Below, piece by piece: positions 33,863 to 42,733 of a DNA stretch of 64,000 nucleotides. Every line of letters starts with the position of its first letter. The stretch's first letter is position 1. The stretch spans positions 186,001 to 250,000 of the forward strand of contig NZ_BMTD01000006.1 in NCBI RefSeq assembly GCF_014649495.1, in the 5' to 3' direction. The notes under the pieces were generated by a model that did not search any database, was not told the DNA's origin, and saw only the letters and a list, made by a program, of their open reading frames with translations. Both the position numbers and the translations under genes were made by a program. The stretch is from Streptomyces filipinensis (lineage in GTDB: Bacteria; Actinomycetota; Actinomycetes; Streptomycetales; Streptomycetaceae).

Positions 33863-33884
33863 TTGTCAGTGGGGCCGGTACGCT
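33863..33884 (+). promoter_or_regulatory. RecA-NDp / PafBC-type promoter of the helicase gene
   Basis: TTGTCAGTG at 33863-33871 is an exact match to the RecA-NDp 9-mer. It is followed by 7 nt (one fewer than consensus) and TACGCT at 33879-33884, which fits TANNNT. Transcription would begin around 33890, five bases before the helicase ATG. Confidence 0.6.
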
Positions 33885-33894
33885 CGAAAGCACG

Positions 33895-36702
33895 ATGACA
33901 GAGGACCTCTCACCGGCCGAGCGGTACGCGGCGGCCCGCAGTCGGGCAGCCGAGCAGGCCACCGCGCTCGCGTCCTTCCGCGAGATGTACGACTTCGGCC
34001 TCGACCCCTTCCAGATCGAGGCCTGCCAGGCACTTGAGACGGGCAAGGGTGTACTGGTGGCCGCCCCCACCGGCTCGGGCAAGACGATCGTGGGCGAGTT
34101 CGCCGTCCACCTCGCCCTGGAACAGGGCAAGAAGTGCTTCTACACGACCCCCATCAAGGCGCTGTCGAACCAGAAGTACGCCGATCTGTGCCGCCGCTAC
34201 GGCACGGCGAAGGTCGGCCTGCTGACCGGCGACAACAGTGTGAACTCCGACGCCCCGGTGGTCGTGATGACCACCGAGGTCCTGCGGAACATGCTCTACG
34301 CCGGCTCCCAGACCCTCCTCGGCCTGGGCTACGTGGTCATGGACGAGGTGCACTACCTCTCCGACCGCTTCCGAGGCGCCGTCTGGGAAGAGGTGATCAT
34401 CCACCTGCCCGAGTCGGTGACCCTGGTGTCGCTGTCGGCGACGGTCTCCAACGCGGAGGAGTTCGGTGACTGGCTGGACACCGTCCGTGGCGACACCGAG
34501 GTGATCGTCTCCGAGCACCGGCCCGTGCCGCTCTTCCAGCACGTCCTGGCCGGGCGCCGGATGTACGACCTGTTCGAGGAGGGCGAGGGCCACAAGAAGG
34601 CCGTCAACCCCGACCTCGTCCGGCTGGCCCGCATGGAGGCGTCGAGGCCGTCGTACCAGGACCGCCGGCGCGGCAGGGCGATGCGTGAGGCCGACCGGGA
34701 GCGCGAGCGCAGACAGCGCTCGCGCGTGTGGACGCCGGGCCGGCCCGAGGTCATCGAGCGCCTGGACTCCGAGGGCCTGCTCCCGGCGATCACCTTCATC
34801 TTCAGCCGCGCCGCCTGTGAGGCCGCCGTCCAGCAGTGCCTGTACGCGGGCCTGCGGCTCAACGACGAGGAGGCGAGGGGCCGGGTCCGCGCCCTGGTCG
34901 AGGAGCGCACCGCCCACATCGCCCAGGAGGACCTGCACGTCCTCGGCTACTACGAATGGCTGGAGGGCCTGGAGCGGGGCATCGCGGCCCACCACGCGGG
35001 CATGCTGCCGACCTTCAAGGAGGTCGTCGAGGAGCTCTTCGTGCGCGGCCTGGTCAAGGCGGTGTTCGCGACCGAGACCCTGGCCCTGGGCATCAACATG
35101 CCCGCCCGGTCGGTGGTGCTGGAGAAGCTCGTCAAGTGGAACGGCGAGCAGCACGCCGACATCACGCCGGGCGAGTACACCCAGCTGACGGGCCGGGCGG
35201 GCCGGCGGGGCATCGACATCGAGGGCCACGCTGTCGTGCTGTGGCAGCGGGGGATGAGCCCCGAGCACCTCGCCGGGCTCGCGGGCACGCGTACATACCC
35301 GCTGCGCTCCAGCTTCAAGCCGTCGTACAACATGGCGGTCAACCTGGTCGAGCAGTTCGGCCGGCATCGCTCGCGCGAGCTGCTGGAGACCTCCTTCGCT
35401 CAGTTCCAGGCCGACAAGTCGGTCGTCGGGATCTCCCGGCAGGTGCAGCGCAACGAGGAGGGTCTGGCCGGCTACCAGGCCTCCATGACCTGTCACCTCG
35501 GGGACTTCGAGGAGTACGCGCGACTGCGCCGCGAACTGAAGGACCGGGAGACCGAGCTGGCCCGGCAGGGCGCCGACCAGCGGCGCGCCGAGGCCGCCGG
35601 CGCCCTGGAGAGGCTCAAGCCCGGCGACGTCATCCACGTGCCCACGGGCAAGTACGCCGGGCTGGCCCTGGTACTGGATCCCGGCCTGCCCGCGGGCCGT
35701 TCCAACGGCCACCGCGGCTTCGACCACCACGACGGTCCGCGCCCGCTGGTGCTGACGGCCGAACGGCAGGTCAAGCGGCTGGCGTCGATGGACTTCCCGG
35801 TGCCGGTCGAGCCGCTGGACCGGATGCGGATCCCGAAGTCCTTCAACCCGCGCTCGCCGCAGTCCCGTCGCGACCTGGCCTCCGCGCTGCGCACCAAGGC
35901 GGGGCACATCCCGCCGGAGCGGGCCCGCAAGAAGCGTTCGCAGGCGGCCGACGACCGCGAGATCGCCCGGCTGCGGACCGCGATCCGTGCCCATCCCTGC
36001 CACGGCTGCAACGACCGTGAGGACCACGCCCGTTGGGCCGAGCGGTACCACCGGCTGCTGCGGGACACCTCGCAGCTGGAGCGCCGGATCGAGGGCCGTA
36101 CGAACACGATCGCGCGGACCTTCGACCGGATCGTGGCCCTGCTGACCGAGCTGGACTACCTGCGCGGCGACGAGGTCACCGAGCACGGCAAGCGGCTCGC
36201 CCGGCTGTACGGCGAACTCGACCTGCTGGCCAGCGAATGCCTGCGCGAGCGTGTCTGGGAGGGGCTCAGCCCGGCCGAACTGGCCGCCTGCGTCTCGGCG
36301 CTGGTGTACGAGGCGCGGGTCGGCGACGACGCGATGGCGCCCAAGCTGCCCTCCGGCAAGGCGAAGGCGGCGCTCGGCGAGATGGTGCGGATCTGGGGAC
36401 GGCTCGACGCTCTGGAGGAGGACTTCCGGATCAACCAGACCGAGGGTGTCGGACAGCGCGAGCCGGACCTCGGCTTCGCCTGGGCCGCGTACATGTGGGC
36501 CTCGGACAAGGCGCTCGACGAGGTGCTGCGCGAGGCGGAGATGCCCGCGGGGGACTTCGTGCGGTGGTGCAAGCAGGTCATCGACGTGCTGGGCCAGATC
36601 TCGGCAGCGGCTCCCGTCGAGGGCTCGACCGTGGCCAAGGCCGCGCGCAAGGCCGTTGATCAGTTGCTGCGGGGTGTGGTGGCCTACTCGTCGGTGGGCT
36701 GA
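33895..36702 (+). CDS. helY: SKI2/HelY-type superfamily 2 DEAD/DEAH helicase
   Basis: Predicted ATP-dependent RNA or DNA helicase, 935 residues. Motif I APTGSGKT is at 57-64, Ia TTPIKALSNQKY, motif II DEVH at 150-153, motif III SLSATVSN, motifs V and VI FATETLALGINMPAR and QLTGRAGRRGID. The C-terminal third (DSHCT/rRNA-processing-arch-like region, about 630-935) ends with the helical DSHCT domain (MYMWASDKALDEVLREAEMPAGDF-like motif). It corresponds to M. tuberculosis helY (Rv2092c) in sequence type and position after tatC. The gene starts directly downstream of a RecA-NDp-like promoter, which suggests induction by DNA damage through PafBC. Confidence 0.93.
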   Translation: MTEDLSPAERYAAARSRAAEQATALASFREMYDFGLDPFQIEACQALETGKGVLVAAPTGSGKTIVGEFAVHLALEQGKKCFYTTPIKALSNQKYADLCRRYGTAKVGLLTGDNSVNSDAPVVVMTTEVLRNMLYAGSQTLLGLGYVVMDEVHYLSDRFRGAVWEEVIIHLPESVTLVSLSATVSNAEEFGDWLDTVRGDTEVIVSEHRPVPLFQHVLAGRRMYDLFEEGEGHKKAVNPDLVRLARMEASRPSYQDRRRGRAMREADRERERRQRSRVWTPGRPEVIERLDSEGLLPAITFIFSRAACEAAVQQCLYAGLRLNDEEARGRVRALVEERTAHIAQEDLHVLGYYEWLEGLERGIAAHHAGMLPTFKEVVEELFVRGLVKAVFATETLALGINMPARSVVLEKLVKWNGEQHADITPGEYTQLTGRAGRRGIDIEGHAVVLWQRGMSPEHLAGLAGTRTYPLRSSFKPSYNMAVNLVEQFGRHRSRELLETSFAQFQADKSVVGISRQVQRNEEGLAGYQASMTCHLGDFEEYARLRRELKDRETELARQGADQRRAEAAGALERLKPGDVIHVPTGKYAGLALVLDPGLPAGRSNGHRGFDHHDGPRPLVLTAERQVKRLASMDFPVPVEPLDRMRIPKSFNPRSPQSRRDLASALRTKAGHIPPERARKKRSQAADDREIARLRTAIRAHPCHGCNDREDHARWAERYHRLLRDTSQLERRIEGRTNTIARTFDRIVALLTELDYLRGDEVTEHGKRLARLYGELDLLASECLRERVWEGLSPAELAACVSALVYEARVGDDAMAPKLPSGKAKAALGEMVRIWGRLDALEEDFRINQTEGVGQREPDLGFAWAAYMWASDKALDEVLREAEMPAGDFVRWCKQVIDVLGQISAAAPVEGSTVAKAARKAVDQLLRGVVAYSSVG

Positions 36703-36725
36703 CCGGCACCTGTCCGGTGTCAGTG

Positions 36726-36748
36726 AGGGGGGCCGTTTCGGCCCCCCT
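36726..36748 (+). terminator. Terminator after the helicase gene
   Basis: AGGGGGGCCG (36726-36735) pairs with CGGCCCCCCT (36739-36748) around a TTT loop, then TT. It begins 23 bp after the stop. Confidence 0.85.
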
Positions 36749-36813
36749 TTCACTTATCACGGTGAGTCACTTTCGCATGTCCGTACCTCGTAACCGAACG
36801 TGTTCGAAAGGCA

Positions 36814-36838
36814 GCTCAGCGTATAAATGAATCTGAGC
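36814..36838. promoter_or_regulatory. Inverted repeat in the conservon upstream region
   Basis: GCTCAG (36814-36819) and CTGAGC (36833-36838) flank a 13-nt AT-rich spacer containing TATAAAT. A nearby CGAAC-GT-GTTCG palindrome lies at 36795-36806. Either could bind a regulator of the cvn operon; there is no direct evidence. Confidence 0.3.
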
Positions 36839-37040
36839 GTACTCCTGTTGCGCGGGCGATTTCAGGTGCTTGCCGAATATGACACGGCGATGATCCGGTC
36901 GGACTAAGCTCGCCCGCGGCGCACCGAGTTGAGGCAATTCGTGCGCTTGTTCCCAAACATGCGACAGATCCCATCAGTTCCATGAACCTTCCCCCCAAAA
37001 GCTCCCCCGACACCCAGCCGATTCGTCTCAGAAGGCATCC

Positions 37041-38699
37041 ATGGTGAGTGTTCAGAAGCCTCCCGGTGGCCGTGAACGTCCCTATGCGCGCGTCCTGTTG
37101 CCCCCGGCCATAGTGATGGCCGCCGCGACCGGAGCCGCCGTCGCCCTGGCGCCGGCGTCGGCCCGGCTCGCCGTCGGCGCGCTCGGGGCACTGGCCCTGC
37201 TGCTGGTCCTCGCCACGGGTGCGGAGGCCGCCCGCCGCGGCCGCAGGCTCCGCGAGGAACAGGCCGAGTACGCCCGTCACACCGCGTATCTGGAGCACCG
37301 GCTCGCTGCCCACGACCAGCTGATCGCACGCTTCGCCGGCGACGTCATCCCGTACGGCCTGCAGCGGCTGCGCGCCGGCGAACCACTGCGGGACGTGCTG
37401 GTCCACGCCTACGACGCCGACCCCGAACTGCGCGGCCTGCCGGAGATGTACCGCGAGATGTTCCGCGTCGCGCTGCGCGGTGCCGACCACGAGATCAACA
37501 TGCGCGACGCGACCGAGCGCTCCTACGTGAGCATCGCCCGCCGCGTCCAGGCCATCGTCCACCAGCAGTCCAACGAACTGCGGGAGATGGAGGAGGACCA
37601 CGGCCGCAACCCCGAGGTCTTCGACGACCTGCTGCGCATCGACCACGGCACCTCGCTGATCGGCCGCCTCGCCGACACCATCGCCGTCCTCGGCGGCGGC
37701 CGCCCCGGCCGCCAGTGGCCGCTGCCGGTCTCCCTCTACAGCACCCTGCGCGGCGCCATGTCGCGCATCCTGGAGTACCGCCGTATCGAGCTGAACTCCA
37801 TCGTCAACATCAACATCAAGGGCACCGCCGTCGAGCCGGTCATCCACGCCGCCGCGGAACTCCTCGACAACGCCACCCGCTACTCGCCGCCCTCGACCAA
37901 GGTGCACGTCACCGCCGCCGAGGTGCAGGCCGGTATCGCCATCGAGATCGAGGACGCGGGCGTCAGCCTCAGCGAGGAGTCCCGCGCCCGCATCGAGCAG
38001 ATGATCGAGGACGCCAAGAACGGCGACGACGCCCACAACCTCGGCGAGAACCCGCGCCTCGGCCTCGCCGTCGTCGGCCGCCTGTGCAAGTTCTTCGACA
38101 TGGAGGTCTCGCTGCGCGCCTCCGCCTACGGCGGCGTCCGCGCGATCCTCATCGTGCCGCGCGTGATGACCACCACCGAGCCGGGTGTCGGTGCCGCCCA
38201 CGGCATCGGTGCGACGGGCGCGCCGGTGCCCGCGCTCGGCGCCGTCGAAGGCCCCAAGCGCCCGCCGAAGAGGCGCCGTCCGACCAGCCCCAAGATCCCC
38301 GCCGGGATCACCATGGAGGACGACGTACCCGAGGTCACCGAGTGGACGGCGGGCGGACTGCCGCAGCGCCGCAGCCGGATGAAGACCCCGCTGAGCCAGC
38401 GCTACGCCGAAGCGGCGGAGGTCGAGCGGGCCGAGCGCGAGGGCAGGCCCACCGTCTGGTCGCAGACCAGGTCCGAACCGAAGCCCGAGCCCGAGATGGA
38501 CCCCGAGATCAGGAAACTCCGGGAGCGGCCGCCCGGCCTGGGGATCGAGGAGTTCTGGGCCGGCCTGCGCAAGGGCATGCCGGAGGACGCCACCGCCGCC
38601 GAACTGACCGACTTCACGCTGCACCCGGAAAAGTACGTGCATCTGCTCAACGACTCGGACACCACCACCCGGGCCGACGACGAGGGGGACCTCAAGTGA
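37041..38699 (+). CDS. cvnA: Conservon sensor-kinase-like membrane protein CvnA (RarA-type)
   Basis: Membrane-bound histidine-kinase-like ATPase that heads a conservon. The 552-residue protein has two N-terminal membrane segments (about 20-62), a helical linker, and a HATPase_c domain (about 230-380) with the N-box LLDNATRYSPP and G-box region ENPRLGLAVVGRLCKFFD. A disordered, charged C-terminal tail of about 150 residues follows. No typical phosphoacceptor H-box is evident, as is known for CvnA proteins. ATG 37041 follows GAAGG. Its stop overlaps the next gene by 4 bp. By position after the helicase it corresponds to S. coelicolor cvn9 (rarA-E), which affects aerial development. Confidence 0.9.
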   Translation: MVSVQKPPGGRERPYARVLLPPAIVMAAATGAAVALAPASARLAVGALGALALLLVLATGAEAARRGRRLREEQAEYARHTAYLEHRLAAHDQLIARFAGDVIPYGLQRLRAGEPLRDVLVHAYDADPELRGLPEMYREMFRVALRGADHEINMRDATERSYVSIARRVQAIVHQQSNELREMEEDHGRNPEVFDDLLRIDHGTSLIGRLADTIAVLGGGRPGRQWPLPVSLYSTLRGAMSRILEYRRIELNSIVNINIKGTAVEPVIHAAAELLDNATRYSPPSTKVHVTAAEVQAGIAIEIEDAGVSLSEESRARIEQMIEDAKNGDDAHNLGENPRLGLAVVGRLCKFFDMEVSLRASAYGGVRAILIVPRVMTTTEPGVGAAHGIGATGAPVPALGAVEGPKRPPKRRRPTSPKIPAGITMEDDVPEVTEWTAGGLPQRRSRMKTPLSQRYAEAAEVERAEREGRPTVWSQTRSEPKPEPEMDPEIRKLRERPPGLGIEEFWAGLRKGMPEDATAAELTDFTLHPEKYVHLLNDSDTTTRADDEGDLK

Positions 38700-39100
38700 T
38701 CCAGCAGCGAGGCAACATCGACTGGATGCTCAAGCAGCTGAACGACGGCGTACCGGGCATCGAGATGATCGTGGTCCTCTCCGCCGACGGACTGCGCATC
38801 GCCCGCTACGGCGGCGACCCCGACGCCGCCGACCGGGTGGCCGCCGCCTGCGCGGGAGTGCAGAGCCTGGCCGGCGCCATCATCAAGGAACTCCCCGGCG
38901 CCGGTGACATGAAGGTCGTCGTCTTCGAGATCGACGGCGGCTACTTCTACCTGATGAACGCCGGCGACAACGCCTACCTCGCCGTACTCGCCGACGTCAC
39001 CTGCGAGCCGGGCCGGATGAGCGGCATGATGCGCGACCTCGTCGTCCGGATCGGCGCCCATCTCACCAGTCCGCCCCGGCGGAACGGGCAGACCGTATGA
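38696..39100 (+). CDS. cvnB: Conservon roadblock/LC7 protein CvnB
   Basis: A 134-residue roadblock/LC7-fold protein that in conservons binds the small GTPase and its kinase-like partner. Typical strands are seen: MLKQLNDGVPGIEMIVVLSADGLRIA, VAAACAGVQSLAGAIIKEL, and MKVVVFEIDGGYFYLMNAGDNAYLAVLADVTC. GTG 38696 overlaps the cvnA stop as GTGA, and its own stop overlaps cvnC as ATGA, so translation is coupled. Confidence 0.93.
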   Translation: MIQQRGNIDWMLKQLNDGVPGIEMIVVLSADGLRIARYGGDPDAADRVAAACAGVQSLAGAIIKELPGAGDMKVVVFEIDGGYFYLMNAGDNAYLAVLADVTCEPGRMSGMMRDLVVRIGAHLTSPPRRNGQTV

Positions 39101-39513
39101 CTCCTCCGCAACGTAAACGGCGCGAGCCGAAGCCTCCGCCGCCTCCCCAGCCACCCGCGCCCCAGCCGGCGGACGGCGAGGCCGAGCCCAAGAACCCCGA
39201 ACGGCTGTACACCGTCGCCGGATCCGAGGACGGCGCACGCGCCGAACTCGACCTCGTGACCTTGATCGTGGCGCGCGACGCGCCCCAGCCGGCCGCCTCA
39301 CCCGAGCAGGCCGCCGTCCTGCGACTCTGCGCCAACCCCCTGTCCGTGGCCGAGCTGTCGGCCTATCTGAACCTGCCGTTCAGCGCGATGACCGTCCTGA
39401 TCACCGAGCTGATCACGGCCGAACTGGTGCAGGTGCGCGCCCCGATCGTCCGTCGGGCGGTACCCGACCGTTCACTCCTCGAAGCGGTGATGCATGGACT
39501 TCAACGGCTCTGA
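39097..39513 (+). CDS. cvnC: Conservon DUF742 protein CvnC
   Basis: A 138-residue DUF742 protein with a Pro-rich N-terminus (RKRREPKPPPPPQPPAPQP) and a winged-helix-like core: ERLYTVAGSEDGARAELDLVTLIVA, LRLCANPLSVAELSAYLNLPF, VLITELITAELVQVRAP. It overlaps cvnB by 4 bp and cvnD by 20 bp. Its role is presumably as an adaptor between the roadblock protein and GTPase; the biochemical function is not established. Confidence 0.92.
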   Translation: MTPPQRKRREPKPPPPPQPPAPQPADGEAEPKNPERLYTVAGSEDGARAELDLVTLIVARDAPQPAASPEQAAVLRLCANPLSVAELSAYLNLPFSAMTVLITELITAELVQVRAPIVRRAVPDRSLLEAVMHGLQRL

Positions 39514-40114
39514 CACCATCCCCGGCCCGCGCACCGAGGATCACCTGCCGCACACGGCCCAGGCCGCGGTGAAGATCGTGATCGTGGGCGGCTTCGGTGT
39601 CGGCAAGACCACCATGGTCGGCTCCGTCAGCGACATCAGACCGCTGACCACCGAAGAGACCATGACCCAGGCCGGCATCGGCGTGGACGACAACTACGGC
39701 TCCGAATCCAAGACCGCCACCACCGTGGCCATGGACTTCGGCCGCATCAGCGTCACCGACAAGCTGGTGCTCTACCTCTTCGGCACCCCCGGCCAGGAGC
39801 GCTTCTGGTTCCTGTGGAACGGCCTGTTCGAAGGCGCCCTCGGCGCGGTCGTCCTCGTCGACACCCGGCGCCTTGAGGTCAGCTTCGACGTCATGGGCCG
39901 GCTGGAGGAACGCGGTGTGCCCTTCGTCGTCGCCGTCAACTCCTTCCCGGACGCGCCCCGTTACCCGGTCGAGGAACTGCGCACCGCGCTCGACCTCACC
40001 CCGGAGATCCCGATCATGGAGTGTGACGTACGCCGGCGGGCCTCCAGCAAGGAGGTCCTGATGACGTTGATGCGCTTCCTGCACTCGATCGCCCTGACCG
40101 GCGCCCTCACCTGA
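39494..40114 (+). CDS. cvnD: Conservon small GTPase CvnD
   Basis: A 206-residue GTP-binding protein. The P-loop is GGFGVGKTTMVGSVS near residue 31, the switch I region has RPLTTEETM, and switch II reads FGTPGQERFWFLW. At the usual NKxD guanine-specificity position there is AVNSFPDAPRY, so the lysine/aspartate pair is not canonical; this is characteristic of the Cvn/MglA-like family. The start ATG lies 20 bp inside cvnC. The P450 gene follows 48 bp downstream, completing the five-gene conservon type. Confidence 0.92.
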   Translation: MDFNGSDTIPGPRTEDHLPHTAQAAVKIVIVGGFGVGKTTMVGSVSDIRPLTTEETMTQAGIGVDDNYGSESKTATTVAMDFGRISVTDKLVLYLFGTPGQERFWFLWNGLFEGALGAVVLVDTRRLEVSFDVMGRLEERGVPFVVAVNSFPDAPRYPVEELRTALDLTPEIPIMECDVRRRASSKEVLMTLMRFLHSIALTGALT

Positions 40115-40162
40115 CCTCAGCCGATCCGCCCCCACACCCTTTTTCCGTTCCGGAGCGACACC

Positions 40163-41635
40163 GTGACGTCTGAATTCACGTCCCTGCCCGACACAGACCC
40201 CACCCGCGTCCCGCCGCCGGGCTGCCCGGCGCAGGGCCTCGGCCCCGGCGGGCTGCACCGGCTCTACGGCCCCGACGCGCAGGACCTGGGCGACCTCTAC
40301 GAGCGGCTGCGGGAGCAGCACGGCTCCGTGGCCCCCGTCCTGCTCCACGACGACGTGCCCATGTGGGTGGTGCTCGGGCACGCCGAGAATCTGCACCTGG
40401 TGCGCAGCCCCTCCCTCTACACCCGCGACAGCCGGATCTGGAGCCCGCTCACCGAGGGCATGGTCAAGCCCGACCACCCGCTCATGCCGCACATCGCCTG
40501 GCAGCCGATCTGCTCGCACGCCGAGGGCAACGAGCACCAGCGGCTGCGCGCGGCGGTCACCGCGGCCATGTCCACCATCGACCACCGCAGCATGCGCCGC
40601 CACATCGGCCGCTACACCCAGGGCCTGGTCAACAGCTTCTGCGAACGCGGCCGGGCCGACCTGGTCTCCCAGTTCGCCGAGCATCTGCCGATGGCCGTCA
40701 TGTGCGAGATCCTCGGCATGCCCGAGGAGTACAACGACCGCATGGTGCACGCCGCGCGGGACGCCCTGAAGGGCACCGAGACCGCCATCCAGAGCCACGC
40801 CTACGTCATGGGCGCGCTGAGCCGGCTCACCACCCGGCGCCGCGCCCGGCCCGAGGACGACTTCACCTCTCACCTGGTCACACACCCGGCCGGACTCAGC
40901 GACGACGAGGTCCGCGAACACCTGCGGCTCGTCCTCTTCGCGGCCTACGAGGCCACCGCGAACCTCCTCGCCAACGCGCTGCGCATGGTCCTCACCGAGC
41001 CGGGCTTCCGCGCCCAGCTCAGCGGCGGCCAGATGACCGTGCCGGAGGCCATCGAGCAGTCCCTGTGGGACGAGCCGCCGTTCAGCACCGTCCTCGGCTA
41101 CTACGCCAAGCAGGACACCGAGCTGGGCGGCCAGCGCATCCGCAAGGGCGACGGCCTGCTGTTCGCACCCGCGCCGGGCAACCTCGACCCGCGCATCCGC
41201 CCGGACCTGTCCGCGAGCATGCAGGGCAACCGCTCCCACCTCGCCTTCGGCGGCGGCCCGCACGAGTGCCCCGGCCAGGACATCGGCCGTGCCATCGCCG
41301 ACGTCGGCGTCGACGCGCTGCTGATGCGGCTGCCAGACGTGCAACTCGACTGCCCGGAAGAGGAGTTGCGCTGGCGTTCGTCCATCGCCTCCCGGCACCT
41401 GGTGTCCCTGCCCGTGCGCTTCGAGCCGAAGCCGCAGCAGGACGTCGACGGCCCGCCCCGGCCCCTGGCCGTCCCGTCGCCGTACCCCGCCCGGCAGGCC
41501 GCCCCGGCGCGTCCCGGCCAGGAGGCCCCGGCCGCCGCGCCGCACCCCGTCGCGCCCCACCCCGCGGCTCCGCGACCGGCAGCGCGTCCGCGGGGCATCT
41601 GGCGGCGGCTGCTGCACTGGTGGCGGGGCGAGTGA
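40163..41635 (+). CDS. cvnE: Cytochrome P450, CYP157-like (conservon-associated, lacks ExxR)
   Basis: A 490-residue haem protein. The haem-binding loop LAFGGGPHECPGQDIGRA supplies thiolate C369. The I-helix reads LVLFAAYEATANLL rather than the standard AGxxT. The K-helix, where P450s almost always have ExxR, reads EQSLW at residues 298-302. The same sequence is known from CYP157C1 of S. coelicolor, a family noted for lacking ExxR. The last 60 residues are a Pro/Ala-rich tail ending in a basic-aromatic patch (IWRRLLHWWRGE), perhaps for membrane association. It probably acts with the CvnA-D signalling complex; the substrate is unknown. Confidence 0.92.
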   Translation: MTSEFTSLPDTDPTRVPPPGCPAQGLGPGGLHRLYGPDAQDLGDLYERLREQHGSVAPVLLHDDVPMWVVLGHAENLHLVRSPSLYTRDSRIWSPLTEGMVKPDHPLMPHIAWQPICSHAEGNEHQRLRAAVTAAMSTIDHRSMRRHIGRYTQGLVNSFCERGRADLVSQFAEHLPMAVMCEILGMPEEYNDRMVHAARDALKGTETAIQSHAYVMGALSRLTTRRRARPEDDFTSHLVTHPAGLSDDEVREHLRLVLFAAYEATANLLANALRMVLTEPGFRAQLSGGQMTVPEAIEQSLWDEPPFSTVLGYYAKQDTELGGQRIRKGDGLLFAPAPGNLDPRIRPDLSASMQGNRSHLAFGGGPHECPGQDIGRAIADVGVDALLMRLPDVQLDCPEEELRWRSSIASRHLVSLPVRFEPKPQQDVDGPPRPLAVPSPYPARQAAPARPGQEAPAAAPHPVAPHPAAPRPAARPRGIWRRLLHWWRGE

Positions 41636-41658
41636 GGAAGCGCTCCGCGCTGAGCCGT

Positions 41659-41674
41659 CAGCCGCCCGCGGCTG
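41659..41674. terminator. Short hairpin between convergent P450 and RluA-family genes
   Basis: CAGCCG (41659-41664) pairs with CGGCTG (41669-41674) around four bases. It is weak, but placed between two converging genes. Confidence 0.35.
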
Positions 41675-41717
41675 CGCGGTGGCCGGTCGCGCACCTCCTC
41701 GCGCCCCTTCGGGGTGC

Positions 41718-42668
41718 TCAGTTCCCGTCGGCCCAGTCGGCGTAGGACGACCAGGCGCGGAGCGCACGCCCGCTGACGAACGTGTGCTCCGCTCCGGTGA
41801 CCGGGTCGGTGAACTCCAGCCTGCGGGCGAGCAGTTGCAGCGGGCGCCGGAAGTCACCGGCCCGCACCGGGCCGGTCACCTCCGGGTACAGCGGATCGCC
41901 GAGGATGGGCACGCCGAGCGCGTTCAGATGCACCCGCAGCTGATGGGTCTGCCCGGTCGCCGGAAAGAGCCGGTACCGGGCGAGGCCGCCTTGGCGCCCG
42001 GCCGGCTCCACCAGGGTCTCGGCATTCGGCTCGCCCTCGACCTCCCGGGCCGCCTGCACCCCGCTCTCCTTCACGATCCGGCTGCGCACGGTCCGGGGCA
42101 GGACCAGTGAGGCGTCGTACGCGGCGACCGCCTCGTACTCCTTGCGCACCCGCCGGTCCCGGAACAGCGTCTGGTACGCGCCGCGCTCCTCGGGACGCAC
42201 GATGAACAGCACCAGGCCCGCCGTCAGCCGGTCCAGCCGGTGCGCGGCGGTCAGCGTCGGCAGGCCCAGCTCGTGGCGCAGCCGGGCCAGCGCGGTCTCG
42301 GCCACATGCGTGCCGCGCGGGGTCGTCGCGAGGAAGTGCGGCTTGTCGGCGACGACGATGTGGTCGTCCCGGTACACCACCCCCACCGGGAACGGCACCG
42401 GCACCTCGGGGGCCAGTTCGCGGTGGAACCACACGAACATCCCCGGCCGGTACGGCGCGTCCGGCGGCACCGCCCGCCCGTCGGCGCCGACGACCCGCCC
42501 CGCGGCGAACATCGACTCGACCATCCCGGGCCCGGCCCCCGTCAGCCGCGCCACCAGGTACTCCCGCGCCGTGGCCCACGTCCCGGCATGCGGCAGCCGC
42601 ACCCGCACGGGGTCGACACCGTCGATCTGGGGGAGCGGGGCGGGCGGGGGCGGGGTACGGCGTCTCAT
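41718..42668 (-). CDS. RluA-family RNA pseudouridine synthase
   Basis: Isomerises specific uridines in rRNA or tRNA. The 316-residue protein has the RluA catalytic motif AAHRLDRLTAGLVLF with the nucleophilic aspartate, upstream VVYRDDHIVVADKPHFLATTPRG, and TGQTHQLRVHLNALGVPILGDPLYP near the C-terminus. The N-terminal region (about 20-95) is S4-like but degenerate. Start choice is uncertain: ATG 42666-42668 is used, with an in-frame TTG three codons earlier; neither has a strong ribosome site. It diverges from the acetyltransferase gene. The target uridine is unknown. Confidence 0.88.
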   Translation of the reverse strand: MRRRTPPPPAPLPQIDGVDPVRVRLPHAGTWATAREYLVARLTGAGPGMVESMFAAGRVVGADGRAVPPDAPYRPGMFVWFHRELAPEVPVPFPVGVVYRDDHIVVADKPHFLATTPRGTHVAETALARLRHELGLPTLTAAHRLDRLTAGLVLFIVRPEERGAYQTLFRDRRVRKEYEAVAAYDASLVLPRTVRSRIVKESGVQAAREVEGEPNAETLVEPAGRQGGLARYRLFPATGQTHQLRVHLNALGVPILGDPLYPEVTGPVRAGDFRRPLQLLARRLEFTDPVTGAEHTFVSGRALRAWSSYADWADGN

Positions 42669-42733
42669 CGGGGTCAAGGGTACGAGGCGGAAAGGGGGTG
42701 CGCGACGGCCCGGCGGTCGGCAGGATGTCGATC

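Larger units (their letters stand above)
36703..37040. other. Helicase-conservon gap with terminator and AT-rich promoter region
   Basis: This 338-bp gap begins with the terminator at 36726-36748. From about 36760 to 36910 it is unusually AT-rich for this genome, with a TATAAAT stretch and small inverted repeats, and likely holds the conservon promoter. No gene is supported. Confidence 0.55.

Noticed and set aside
33910..36753. Long antisense frame opposite the helicase
   Set aside because: Same GC-skew shadow effect; the sense strand carries all helicase motifs.
36795..36806. LexA/SOS box CGAAC-GT-GTTCG upstream of cvnA
   Set aside because: The half-sites are separated by 2 bp, whereas actinobacterial LexA sites need GAAC-N4-GTTC.
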